From positions 7,165,001 through 7,229,000 of the forward strand of contig CM074758.1 of assembly GCA_037355855.1 (NCBI GenBank): 64,000 bases of DNA. The letters are read 5' to 3'. Below, piece by piece: positions 31,101-39,703 of this stretch (within the stretch, counting starts at the first letter, position 1; each line of letters begins with the position of its first letter). The position numbers were made by a program, and so were the translations under genes. Below the pieces are notes generated by a model that worked only from the letters and a program-made list of their open reading frames with translations, did not search any database and had not been told where the DNA came from. This stretch comes from Pseudo-nitzschia pungens (Eukaryota > Bacillariophyta > Bacillariophyceae > Bacillariales > Bacillariaceae).

Positions 31101-32555
31101 TATGAACTCATCGTAGCCCTTACCATTGCTGAAAACTTGGGCGGCTGAATCTTGTCCCATGATACTTGGGACCTTTGCCATCCAGGTGTCGGTATACCAT
31201 TTGCCAGCTGCAATGCGCTTGTTTCTGAAGCTCTGCGTTGGCAATCGGCGGACAAGGGGATGCAATGGGTTGCGGAAGCCTTTCTGGGTTGTGACTCGAA
31301 GAGTATCTGCAGCCTTTCTTGGAGATACATCCCAAATCTTGGACAGACGATCGGAATCAATCTTACAGTAGCGTTCGGTGTCAATCGTCGGGCCCCACTT
31401 GGCTCGTCTGGAGATGGTGTCGAGCTCAAGATTGACTGGTTCGACTGCATCGTCCCATCAAACATGCTTGTAAACGGATGACAGGCAGATGGGAGAATCC
31501 CTACAGCTGGGATCCAGTTCGAAGCGCTCGCGTCCATCGGTGTAGGCGCACTCGTACAATGGAGTATGCAGGGCGTTGATTGTAAGACTTGGTACTGTTG
31601 CATCCTCGTCTACATCATCGTCCCCGCAAGTCTTCAAGGAATCGCCCAAAAAGAGAGAAGAAAGCCGCGCATCCAAACGGGAGTCAGATGCGATCACACA
31701 TGGGGTCAGATCACGGCGGGTACAGAGTTGCTGGAGGCTCCGCAGCTTGTACTTCTCATAGCAATCATGCTGTGGTATGATGAGCTCGTCGCTCCAAAGA
31801 GGCTTGTCGTACAAGTGGGGACTGAAGTTGGACCGTGTTTCGACGGGCTCCATCTTGCGCTTGTTGGACTTCTTGGACTGCTTCTTGGTCGTCTCCGTGC
31901 GAAGGACAGACAACGTAGGATTCAACGGATGAGAGCCGTCGATAGCTTCTTCAGCTTGTTCGAACTTCTTGCTCTTTGGATCCCAAGGGAAGTCTCGGGT
32001 TGCAACAACATGATTGCATGTAGCCATCTCATGCTTGGTTGGCTTGCGGGAAGGGAAATAGGACACGACCCCATCAAGCATAAGCTTGATGTCAAGGGCG
32101 TGTCCCACATGGGGATCTTCAGGATCAGTATTGTCAATATGGATGGAGTGACTGGACTTGTGGTCATACTGACGGGGCGCCTCACTGACACGATTGGGAT
32201 GGCAGTCCCGTATCTGATTCGGACAAATCAAGCTGCGGGACAACTTGTCGCCAAAATACAGCGCTTCGTGGAAATCAATCAACCAAACTTTCCCGTTGGG
32301 CGCTGTGTAGGCCGTAACACAAGTCCCAATAGGAATATTCTTGATAGGCTTGAGCTCAGGCGAAAAAGGATGAACATCGACATGACTGACGACTTGGTCT
32401 TCAATCAGGATCATATTGGACCCGGCGGCAGTTGTATCAGAGTGGCTGTCCAACTTGCATTGCCCCTCAGGACTGGGTGGGGGGCGCGCGTGTGGCAGAT
32501 CCATCTGGTACAGCAGCCGGCCTACCCTACTCAGTTTCGGGCACCGGCTGTCGGT
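28101..32555 (-). pseudogene. Copia pol of the minus copy (protease, integrase, RT, RNase H), two nonsense codons
   Basis: One frame covers the whole pol with only two internal stops, making it the best-preserved copia pol here. Protease (CKLDSHSDTTAAGSN; the alanine of LDSHADT is serine) lies near 32440. A TGA at 31455-31457 replaces the CGA of YKHVRWDD. Integrase follows from 31265 with intact PMHPLVRRLPTQSFRNKRIA. The RT has LSADIQNAYLTAPI and, after TAG at 29127-29129, YLIAYVDDIICC. RNase H is complete, including CKATRRSHTGIFIFL, deleted in the plus copy, and ends DLFTKLLNGPMLKSHCERC. The region continues in frame from the gag TGA near 32556. In a working element these enzymes copy and integrate the cDNA. 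Confidence 0.85.
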
Positions 32556-33675
32556 TCAGTTCTTGGGGGTCTGTCCTTGGTTCGAGCCATTGCCCTTGGT
32601 CTTGCCTTTCCTGCGCCCCTTGGGCCCAAAACTGTTCCCTGCGCCTTGGGTCTCGTTCGCGGAGGCAGCAGGTGTGGTATGGTTCGAACTCGTGGACTGA
32701 ATAGTTCGAGGCTTCTTCTTCTGACGGAGGTCATACAACTGCTGTCGTTGTTCCTTGGAGAAGGTCTTGTAAACTTCATAGGGATACTTCTTGTCCTCAA
32801 CCTTCCCGCTGTACGATCCGCCCTTGCTGCTTCCTTGATTGCTACCACCACCTTGGTGTACAGAGGAGATACTTTGCGCTCTCTTGGTTGAAGCCGCACC
32901 CATCTTTTGTATGCCGAGGCACTTCTTGAAGAACGAGACGCACTCGTTGAAGTCCTTGGTGTACTTGTCCCTTTGGAGGACTTGGAGCTTGGGGTTCTCA
33001 AACCATTCATCTTGGATGCTGTGAATGAAGTTCATGGTGAAGTCTTGCTCGTCTGGGAACTTGTCGTGGTTGACAAGCATAGTCTGGAAATTCAGCCAAG
33101 TTCTGCAGTGCTTCTCAAAATTGTAGGTGCGAGAGTCTCCTGTATAGCGGGAGGTGTACATGCTTGTACGGACCTTGTCAAGAATCGCCGCGACGTTGGT
33201 TTTAGAGAAGGCATTCTCGTAGAGGGTTAGGAAAGCGGCTCGGGCATTTCCAGTTGGATTCTTCGCGTCCTTGTACCTTCAGGTGTAGGCCCAGCCAGGT
33301 CCATCGCAAACTGCATTGCAGAGCAGCACCCAAACGTCGTGGTTGTCAGTGACGAACTGCGGGCCTTTGAGCGTTGCACATCGAACGTTGTAGTCCATCC
33401 AATTGGAAAAAGTCCCGTCCTTCCCAACAGTGGCGGACCTCTGAGCTGCAGTCACCAAGTTGTCAAGGTTGGAGAGCTTCGGCGGAGTAGTGGATGCTGA
33501 TACTGTCTCCTTGTCGGCGGTCTGCATTTCATGTAGACGCTGGCGTGTTCGGTCGGCTGCGAGGGGATCATTGAGCCAAGTATTGGCTGTAGGCTTGATA
33601 CCAATGAGAGGTTGGTAGCGGATCCACTCCGAAAGAATCTTAAAGGACTGTCTGAAGGAAAGTCTGATGAAGACT
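32556..33675 (-). pseudogene. Copia gag of the minus copy, C-terminal piece
   Basis: Begins right of the nested LTR element (duplicated CGTTC at 33676-33680) with SFRQSFKILSEWIRYQPLIG and continues to the basic tail and a TGA at 32556. A deletion near 33460 removes ~40 codons found in the plus copy (between NLDN and the AERSAIVGKDG equivalent). A TGA replaces the arginine codon after GPGWAYT near 33277. The gag stop is again a single in-frame TGA before pol. Confidence 0.8.
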
Positions 33676-33680
33676 CGTTC
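33676..33680. repeat. 5-bp target duplication (CGTTC), left
   Basis: CGTTC precedes the LTR at 33681 and recurs at 36822-36826 after the other LTR. Confidence 0.85.
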
Positions 33681-33998
33681 TGTAACACTCTAGGGTAGAA
33701 TTAGATGGAGTGGTACGCGATAGAGGTATTTTAATAAAGGATAATTACAATATTGTGAATGGTTGAATACTTTACGAGATGGGAATGATTCCTTGAGTAT
33801 GGGATGAATGAGCGAGCGAAGATTATCAGCAAGTCATAAAGACTCTTGATATATCTTGATACTTGAATATAATCACTATCGAACTGTATGTGTATATATA
33901 CCAAGCATACATACATGAATACCACATATATTGGAGTACATGCGGGATTCAATAATCATTTAGAGACTTTCGTAGGATCGTAACATTAACATGTTACA
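33681..33998 (-). repeat. 3' LTR of the gag-only element
   Basis: 318 bp, TG...CA. It differs from 36504-36821 at about three positions. Interior bases just next to it (minus strand reading ATTGGGGCAC before the LTR) may be a short polypurine tract. Confidence 0.9.
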
Positions 33999-35286
33999 TA
34001 GTGCCCCAATGATTAGGTGAAGTTTGCATGTGGTTCAATACAATAGGTTCGGAGTTGAGTAGTATCGATGGAAAAGAGATATGCTCATTCGGAGAACTGG
34101 TTGAAGATGATATATGCCATTTCAAACATTTTGAAGATATATGGTAATGTAGATTGAAGTGGGATTGAAGAAGGTTCTTCGTGATACTTTAGAAATCAAA
34201 GATTTGTTTCTTGTTCTTGAGAAGGGTTGTAAAAACATGGTAAAAATAGAAAAAGAGTCGAAGAAAATTCTTTTCCTCCCCCAACTGTGATGTACCTCTC
34301 GGGGTAGTGCAGCTGATTTGAAATTAAGTTGATGTTTGAAATCAATTGCTCGTGGTAGGCATAAAAACACCTCCTGTAATAGGAGTTAGGTAGGTGAAAA
34401 GCCGGAGCGTTGAATTGTTGTTATCGTTGTTCAAAGCCGGAGCGTTGCTGTGTCTGCGATTGTATAGTGAAGCAGAGAGGGGACGCATTGTTAGTTAGGG
34501 TTTGAATCGATATGTAAATTCAGTTGCGATTTGCCGGATACTTGGCCGGTCTTTATGGGTATATTTGCAGCAGTCTATTGGAGTTCGGAATTTTGTAACT
34601 CCAGAGCACCTCTGTGGGTTTTGAATATGGTTGTTGTGGGATTGCTCTCTTATTTTTGGAGCTCACTGTGGACTTATTTGTTTGTCCGGAACAAGGTTGG
34701 CCTTGTTGTTGCTGCTGTACCCTATCGATAGTCAATCGATTATATATATTTTTTTTTTGCGTCTGTACCCTTATCGATATCGATATCTGATTCAATTCGA
34801 TTTGATTGATTGATTCATGGCGTTAGCAGCTGTACCCTTGCAATTAGTTCGCGTCCGAACCGATCTGCGTCCAGATCTTTTATTGCTGTGATTCTTCATT
34901 TGTTGAGTTGCCATAACGGAATCTTTTATTTTATTTGGTTGATTGTTGCCGTCACTTGTGGATCGGACTGAGCGCTTTGAATTAGTTTGTTTTATTTACA
35001 ACAGGGCTCATCTCTGTAGGTTCCTTCCCTCCTTTCTGGGGGTTCTCCTCCATGCGTCTTCCCAGTCAGCAGGGCTGAGCTGGCATCCAGGTCCAGGGGA
35101 GCTGGAGGCACGGTGCTGTATTGTTGTTTGGTATTACCGGGCTGGGTAAGCCGGCGTGGTAATCGGTTGCCATCGAAAGCGCGGCGTTTTGGTTTTGGGT
35201 TTGAAGATAATGGTGCCTTCGATAGTTCTTTCAAGTGTTCTATCATGTTGGGCACAGTATGATTCCATGGCCCGTTTCATGTGGGC
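33999..35286 (-). other. Non-coding interior of the gag-only element
   Basis: About 1.3 kb between gag stop and 3' LTR. No frame with retroelement enzyme motifs exists on either strand. Around 34725-34815 is a run of TCGAT-type motifs. A short direct repeat AAAGCCGGAGCGTTG occurs near 34398 and 34435. Confidence 0.6.
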
Positions 35287-36273
35287 TTAGAAGGATTCAT
35301 TCGAAGCAGTGCTTCCAGTTTCATTGCTAGGAGTCGTAGCAGTGCTGTTGTTGCTGCCATTGCTCTTATTTCTTTTGGAATATCTGTTCTTTGGACATAC
35401 GGACCAATCGTGGTTATGTCCCGGAATTCTGCATGGATTGTTGTATTTTCTTTTGCCATTGGATGGCTCTTGCTCTTGTTCGTCTTCGGATTCAGCGTCG
35501 CTGTCGCTGTCACTGTCGCTGTCGCTGTCACTGTCGCTGTCGGAATTAGAGCCGTTGCTGTCGATGCTGTCAGCGTCCGAATCAGAGCTGTTGTTATCGC
35601 TATCGGCATAGAATGATCGGCGTTTTGCTTGACGTTCTACGCAGCTCATATGATCCACGATGAATTGTACAGTGGTATCTTCTTGTATTCCTTGGTGGAT
35701 TAGACCGTAGCTGTTGATCCATTTGCTTGGGAAGCTGTGTAGCAGAGTGGTCTTGGCTTCTGTCGGTGATAGGTCAGTTCCATGTCCTTGGAGTCTTTTG
35801 GTATATTTGAAGAGAATTAGCATTCGGTCTGCATGGTCTTTGCATGATTTATTGCTTGGCTTCTTGCAGTCGGAGCTTCGGAGATAAGTGTGCATGATGT
35901 CTTTTGCATCTGTTGCATTGCAATAGTCTTGCTTGATAAAGTCACTAATTGCTTGATCGTATCCATTGAGTGTTAGTGGATATCGACGTTGGTTTGTTAA
36001 GTCTCCCCATTTTGTTTGCGCATAAACAGAGAGACATCGATTGAAGTGAGTGACGTATTTGTTGACTGGTAGGCTTAGAAGCTTTGCGGCGTTCCTGAAG
36101 GCTTCTTCAACAAATAGGAATTCTTCTAGACCTCCTCTGTTGGTGAATAGAGGGATCTTCATGCTGTCTTGTTTTCCATTGGGATGTGTAATCGAGAACT
36201 TGGTGAGCTTTGGCTTGCTTCTCTTGAATGAAGGGATGTAATTGATTGGAGGATCTCTGTAAAGTCCTGCCAT
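35287..36273 (-). CDS. Gag protein of the gag-only LTR element
   Basis: 328 residues from ATG at 36273. Residues 1-220 form a helical Gag-like core (MAGLYRDPPINYIPSF; YVTHFNRCLSVYAQTKWGDL; LLHSFPSKWINSYGLIHQG). An acidic, strongly repetitive serine-aspartate run follows (about residues 226-262). Then comes a metal-binding-like motif, C-R-I-P-G-H-N-H-D-W-x-x-C-P-K-N, a C-x3-G-H-x-H-x-W-x2-C-x2-N variant seen in gag proteins of some retrotransposons. The tail is rich in N, S and T. Expected role: particle formation and RNA packaging for this element. The frame is undamaged. It is not closely similar to the other gag proteins here. Confidence 0.75.
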   Translation of the reverse strand: MAGLYRDPPINYIPSFKRSKPKLTKFSITHPNGKQDSMKIPLFTNRGGLEEFLFVEEAFRNAAKLLSLPVNKYVTHFNRCLSVYAQTKWGDLTNQRRYPLTLNGYDQAISDFIKQDYCNATDAKDIMHTYLRSSDCKKPSNKSCKDHADRMLILFKYTKRLQGHGTDLSPTEAKTTLLHSFPSKWINSYGLIHQGIQEDTTVQFIVDHMSCVERQAKRRSFYADSDNNSSDSDADSIDSNGSNSDSDSDSDSDSDSDSDAESEDEQEQEPSNGKRKYNNPCRIPGHNHDWSVCPKNRYSKRNKSNGSNNSTATTPSNETGSTASNESF

Positions 36274-36503
36274 GTTGATTTGTAGCGTTTGATCGATTCG
36301 GTGTGCGATCGATTCGGTGTTCGATCGGTCGTATCGGAGATTGCGTTCGATTGGTTGTTTCGTTGGTTTCGATGTTTGGTTCCAATTGTAGGATTTTGTT
36401 TGTCAGGGTATCGTTGTATCCCTGTTGTTTAGGATAAAGGATGTTTTGGATTCAGTACTGAGTTGGTTCTTGTCTTCTACTTTCAAGCGGACAGTAATTA
36501 CTG

Positions 36504-36821
36504 TGTAACACTCTAGGGTAGAATTAGATGGAGTGGTACGCGATAGAGGTATTTTAATAAAGAATAATTATAATATTGTGAATGGTTGAATACTTTACGA
36601 GATGGGAATGATTCCTTGAGTATGGGATGAATGAGCGAGCGAAGATTATCAGCGAGTCATAAAGACTCTTGATATATCTTGATACTTGAATATAATCACT
36701 ATCGAACTGTATGTGTATATATACCAAGCATACATACATGAATACCACATATATTGGAGTACATGCGGGATTCAATAATCATTTAGAGACTTTCGTAGGA
36801 TCGTAACATTAACATGTTACA
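36504..36821 (-). repeat. 5' LTR of the gag-only element
   Basis: 318 bp partner of 33681-33998. Directly inside it (36503 downward) lies CAGTAATTACTG, a perfect 12-bp palindrome at the place where a primer-binding site is expected. Confidence 0.9.
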
Positions 36822-36826
36822 CGTTC
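36822..36826. repeat. 5-bp target duplication (CGTTC), right
   Basis: Second copy of the target site; the copia gag resumes beyond it. Confidence 0.85.
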
Positions 36827-37337
36827 ATGGTGGGGACACATCGGATGACGGTCTCCATTGGGAAGCTCCTTGGCAGAGAGCTGTTGGATCGCCTGGATGC
36901 TGTTTAGGCCGTTCCGGAATAGTTCATCCGCCGTATCACTGTTGCTGAAACCAGTAAGGATCTTGTGGAGTTCTAGCTCTCTTGAGGTGAGCTTTGTTCC
37001 GTTCTTGTATCCAGAGATGCCTCCATTAGCCTGGGCTGTGGCATGAGCTTGGAGGATATCAGGACTAGCTCCTGCAGGTGCAGGACCGGCAGCAGGAGCA
37101 GGAGCACGAGCGGCGGCAGCAGCAGCTGCAGCAGCAGCAGCAGCAGCCTCAGCAGCAATCCGAGCTGCATTCTCGTTGCGCATTGCTCTCAGTTCTTCAG
37201 CAACAGCAAGCAGGATCATCTCAGATCGTGGTTGGATATCGAGGTTCGGTTCTTGCTGGATCCTGGAGACTCCAAATGCAGCAGGAGCAACAGGAGGCAC
37301 TCCAGTAGGCACTCCGGCAGGAGGCACTCCAGCAGGG
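36827..37337 (-). pseudogene. Copia gag of the minus copy, middle piece
   Basis: Lies between the two nested insertions. On the minus strand it reads from VPPAGVPPAGVPTG through RIQQEPNLDIQPRSEMILL and the alanine-rich run to GDRHPMCPHHERV. The frame is intact in this piece. It continues the 43343-43188 piece across the gypsy insertion and the 33675 piece across the gag-only element. Confidence 0.85.
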
Positions 37338-37342
37338 GGAAC
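37338..37342. repeat. 5-bp target duplication (GGAAC), left
   Basis: GGAAC precedes the gypsy 5' LTR and recurs at 43183-43187. Confidence 0.9.
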
Positions 37343-37527
37343 TGCCGTGCACCGGAATACAGTCACGAGTCTACTCGGGACTGGATTAAGGTTGAGGATA
37401 AATTAGCGAGGCGTTGGAATCGCCGATTCCAAATGCCAATCGAAAGCAATAGCAATAGACTAATTGATAGAGCTCACAATTTGCATATCACTACTATTCT
37501 AATCACTAGTAGACCCGGGGTATGGCA
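37343..37527 (+). repeat. 5' LTR of the gypsy element
   Basis: 185 bp, identical to 42998-43182. It is unusually short for a gypsy LTR. Right after it comes GATTTTAAAATC, a perfect palindrome, where the primer-binding site should lie. Confidence 0.95.
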
Positions 37528-38263
37528 TGATTTTAAAATCAAGCTGAGCGCTGACGACCATGAGCAGAAAGGAACCGATCGGCCCAGGGACCGACGAGAC
37601 CGAAAGACTGCCAGAAAATGGAGGCGCAGAGAAGCAAAAACAGGGAGAAGGATATCCAGTGTCTGCAGCACAAGGAAGACCGACCCCAGCAACTGTTGGC
37701 GCCCAAAGAAGGGAGCAACAGCAGCAACAGAGACACCTAAGGACCTAAACAGGACCATGGTCGACAACAAAGAAATAATCGAAAATAATGAGTGTCGAAA
37801 AAGTGACACATAATCCAGTGAGTGGACTAATTGGACCAACACTGAGTGGATGGACAGACCGAATAGGGGATGCCAACCAAAACCGAAGTATACGGATATC
37901 CGGAAAGGTATATAATGAATACCTAAACACCACTAAATCCCACGGGAGACAGGAAGTGGGACCGGCCCGGTGACTGCTTAATAGGGAAGCAACGCCGGAG
38001 AACCACGGGAATCGAATCCCACGAAATAAAAACAGAAACAACTCCGGAGAACCACAGGATTCCCGGGAGCTAAAGAGAGAAACAACTCCCACCACCAAGA
38101 TGGATGAGAGCAAATCTTAGCAAAACCAGCTACTACACGAGTTATCGCGTGGAAACCAAATTTAGAAGCAAAAACTGGAACAACCACTCCTGCTCATTTC
38201 CACAATAAAATTAACGGATAACAAACTAAAGTAACTAATTTAACTAAATAAAACTGATTAACC
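37528..38263 (+). other. Gypsy leader (5' UTR)
   Basis: 736 bp between LTR and gag, conserved in the decayed copy (2752-2010, inverted). No recognised complement to a tRNA 3' end. Short frames inside are not conserved and are left uncalled. Confidence 0.6.
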
Positions 38264-39703
38264 ATGGCGACCAAAGGAACCAAACTGAAACCTTTCAACA
38301 TCACACGGGAGGACTGGCCGGAAGACGCCACCACCGTAAAGATGAATGTAGACAGCGAACAAGGTGGAATCGCATTCAGCGACTACCTGAAGGTTCTCAA
38401 TGGTACTGAAAGACCAGAACTCTTCCTTATCTGGAAGAGAGACTTTGACCAGAAAATTGCTGGCAATGACAAACTCCATGGAGACCAGAAATTGGAGGTT
38501 CTACAGCGAATTCTCTCTACTGAGGCACTCGGACTTGTCCAGCGAACGCTCGCTCGGACCTACTTGGCCGAACCAACCCACAAGGTCCATCACACCAGAC
38601 ACGTACAGAACAAGATCCAAGAGATCGCACAAAGGGACCAAGCAAACATCCTGCTATCAATGGGGCAAGACGCCACCGAAACTCCCACGGGAGCCTCCAA
38701 GGAGACGGCAGAGGAGAAATCTCCAAACGCCGACAAAACCGACACAGCCACGGCGAGATCGGACAAAGAATCGGAGACCGACAACCTCGAGTCTCCAATC
38801 CCAAAGAAAAAGGTCGCAAGCGCCCTCACCCAGTACTACCAATCCCAGGAGTACAGAAAGGATGTCATCGAGGAATGCATGCATGCCCTCAAGCTCAAAA
38901 TCTTTGGCAATGACCAACACGGCAAGCGCTCGTATATCGTCCTCCGCCGATTCATGCGAGGCATGCGCGTGGACCTCAAACATGGCATTCGAGCCTGGGC
39001 CAATCGAATGGCCGAACTCCAAAGCTACCTCCCAGAATGCCTCTGGGAATGTGGCAGTGACCAAATGGAAACACCAAGAAGTTTCACCCAAGGAGAAATG
39101 AAGGAAATCTTGGATTCCAACATGACCCACTCCCAACGCGAGAAGCTGGAGCACATTAGTTGGGACCTCTACACCCACTCCTTTAACACCACTATCGACA
39201 AGCTCGAAAACCTGGAAATCACCATCCGGAAGGAAGCAGTAATGCAACAACGCATCACCGACCTCGAAAAGCAGACCGGTGTCACCAAGAAGACCCCCAA
39301 GGCCGCATCTGGGGGAGGAACCCACCACGGGAAATCCCCTGGCAAAAAGAAGCGCCCTGTGGACAACAGCAACAAACAGCTATGCAAGACCTGTGGCAAG
39401 GTCCATGCCGGCAAATGCTGGAAACTAACCGGTGGTCCCCACAAGAAGGGGAAGTTCGACCGGGAAACCATCAACCTGCTCAAGGAGCACTTTGTGGCAA
39501 AAGAACAAGACTCAGACACTGAGCAACACTCCAAACCCCACTGGGGAAGGAACCTATCGAACCACGAGTACTCTTATGTACTGGCCACGGCCCAAGCTGA
39601 CCACGAAGTCTCCGATGACGAGATCGACATCTCCGAACGGGAACTCAAAGAGTACAGAAGAAAGTACAGAAAGACCTTTAAAAAGAAAGGATCCCACAAC
39701 TGA
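38264..39703 (+). CDS. Gypsy Gag
   Basis: 479 residues, ATG in context ACCATGG. The N-terminal part (MATKGTKLKPFNITREDWPED) leads into a helical capsid-like region (about residues 40-130 and 190-330; QSQEYRKDVIEECMHALKLK; ILDSNMTHSQREKLEHI). Between them is a charged S/T/E/D-rich linker. A coiled-coil-like DKLENLEITIRKEAVMQQRI stretch precedes a basic segment (GKSPGKKKRP) and a zinc-knuckle variant CKTCGKVHAGKCW (C-x2-C-x3-H-x3-C), which should bind RNA. The C-terminus is charged and ends SHN before TGA. That TGA is followed directly by the pol ATG in the same frame, so pol can be made by readthrough or by restart. Confidence 0.9.
   Translation: MATKGTKLKPFNITREDWPEDATTVKMNVDSEQGGIAFSDYLKVLNGTERPELFLIWKRDFDQKIAGNDKLHGDQKLEVLQRILSTEALGLVQRTLARTYLAEPTHKVHHTRHVQNKIQEIAQRDQANILLSMGQDATETPTGASKETAEEKSPNADKTDTATARSDKESETDNLESPIPKKKVASALTQYYQSQEYRKDVIEECMHALKLKIFGNDQHGKRSYIVLRRFMRGMRVDLKHGIRAWANRMAELQSYLPECLWECGSDQMETPRSFTQGEMKEILDSNMTHSQREKLEHISWDLYTHSFNTTIDKLENLEITIRKEAVMQQRITDLEKQTGVTKKTPKAASGGGTHHGKSPGKKKRPVDNSNKQLCKTCGKVHAGKCWKLTGGPHKKGKFDRETINLLKEHFVAKEQDSDTEQHSKPHWGRNLSNHEYSYVLATAQADHEVSDDEIDISERELKEYRRKYRKTFKKKGSHN

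Larger units (their letters stand above)
33681..36821 (-). mobile_element. Gag-only LTR retrotransposon (TR-GAG-like), nested in copia gag
   Basis: Two 318-bp LTRs differing at about three positions flank 2.5 kb and are bordered by the 5-bp duplication CGTTC. LTR ends form a perfect 7-bp inverted pair, TGTAACA...TGTTACA. The only substantial gene is a minus-strand gag (36273-35287). No protease, RT, RNase H or integrase is found in the 1.3 kb after gag, so the element must use enzymes of another element. This matches the layout described as TR-GAG in plants. The insertion is younger than the copia host. A diverged relative begins at 63565. It lies in the same orientation as the copia gag it interrupts. 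Confidence 0.9.

Noticed and set aside
31566..32891. 441-codon frame antisense to the minus copia pol and gag
   Set aside because: Shadow of the copia coding strand, which has clear protease and gag homology; no recognisable protein on the plus strand.
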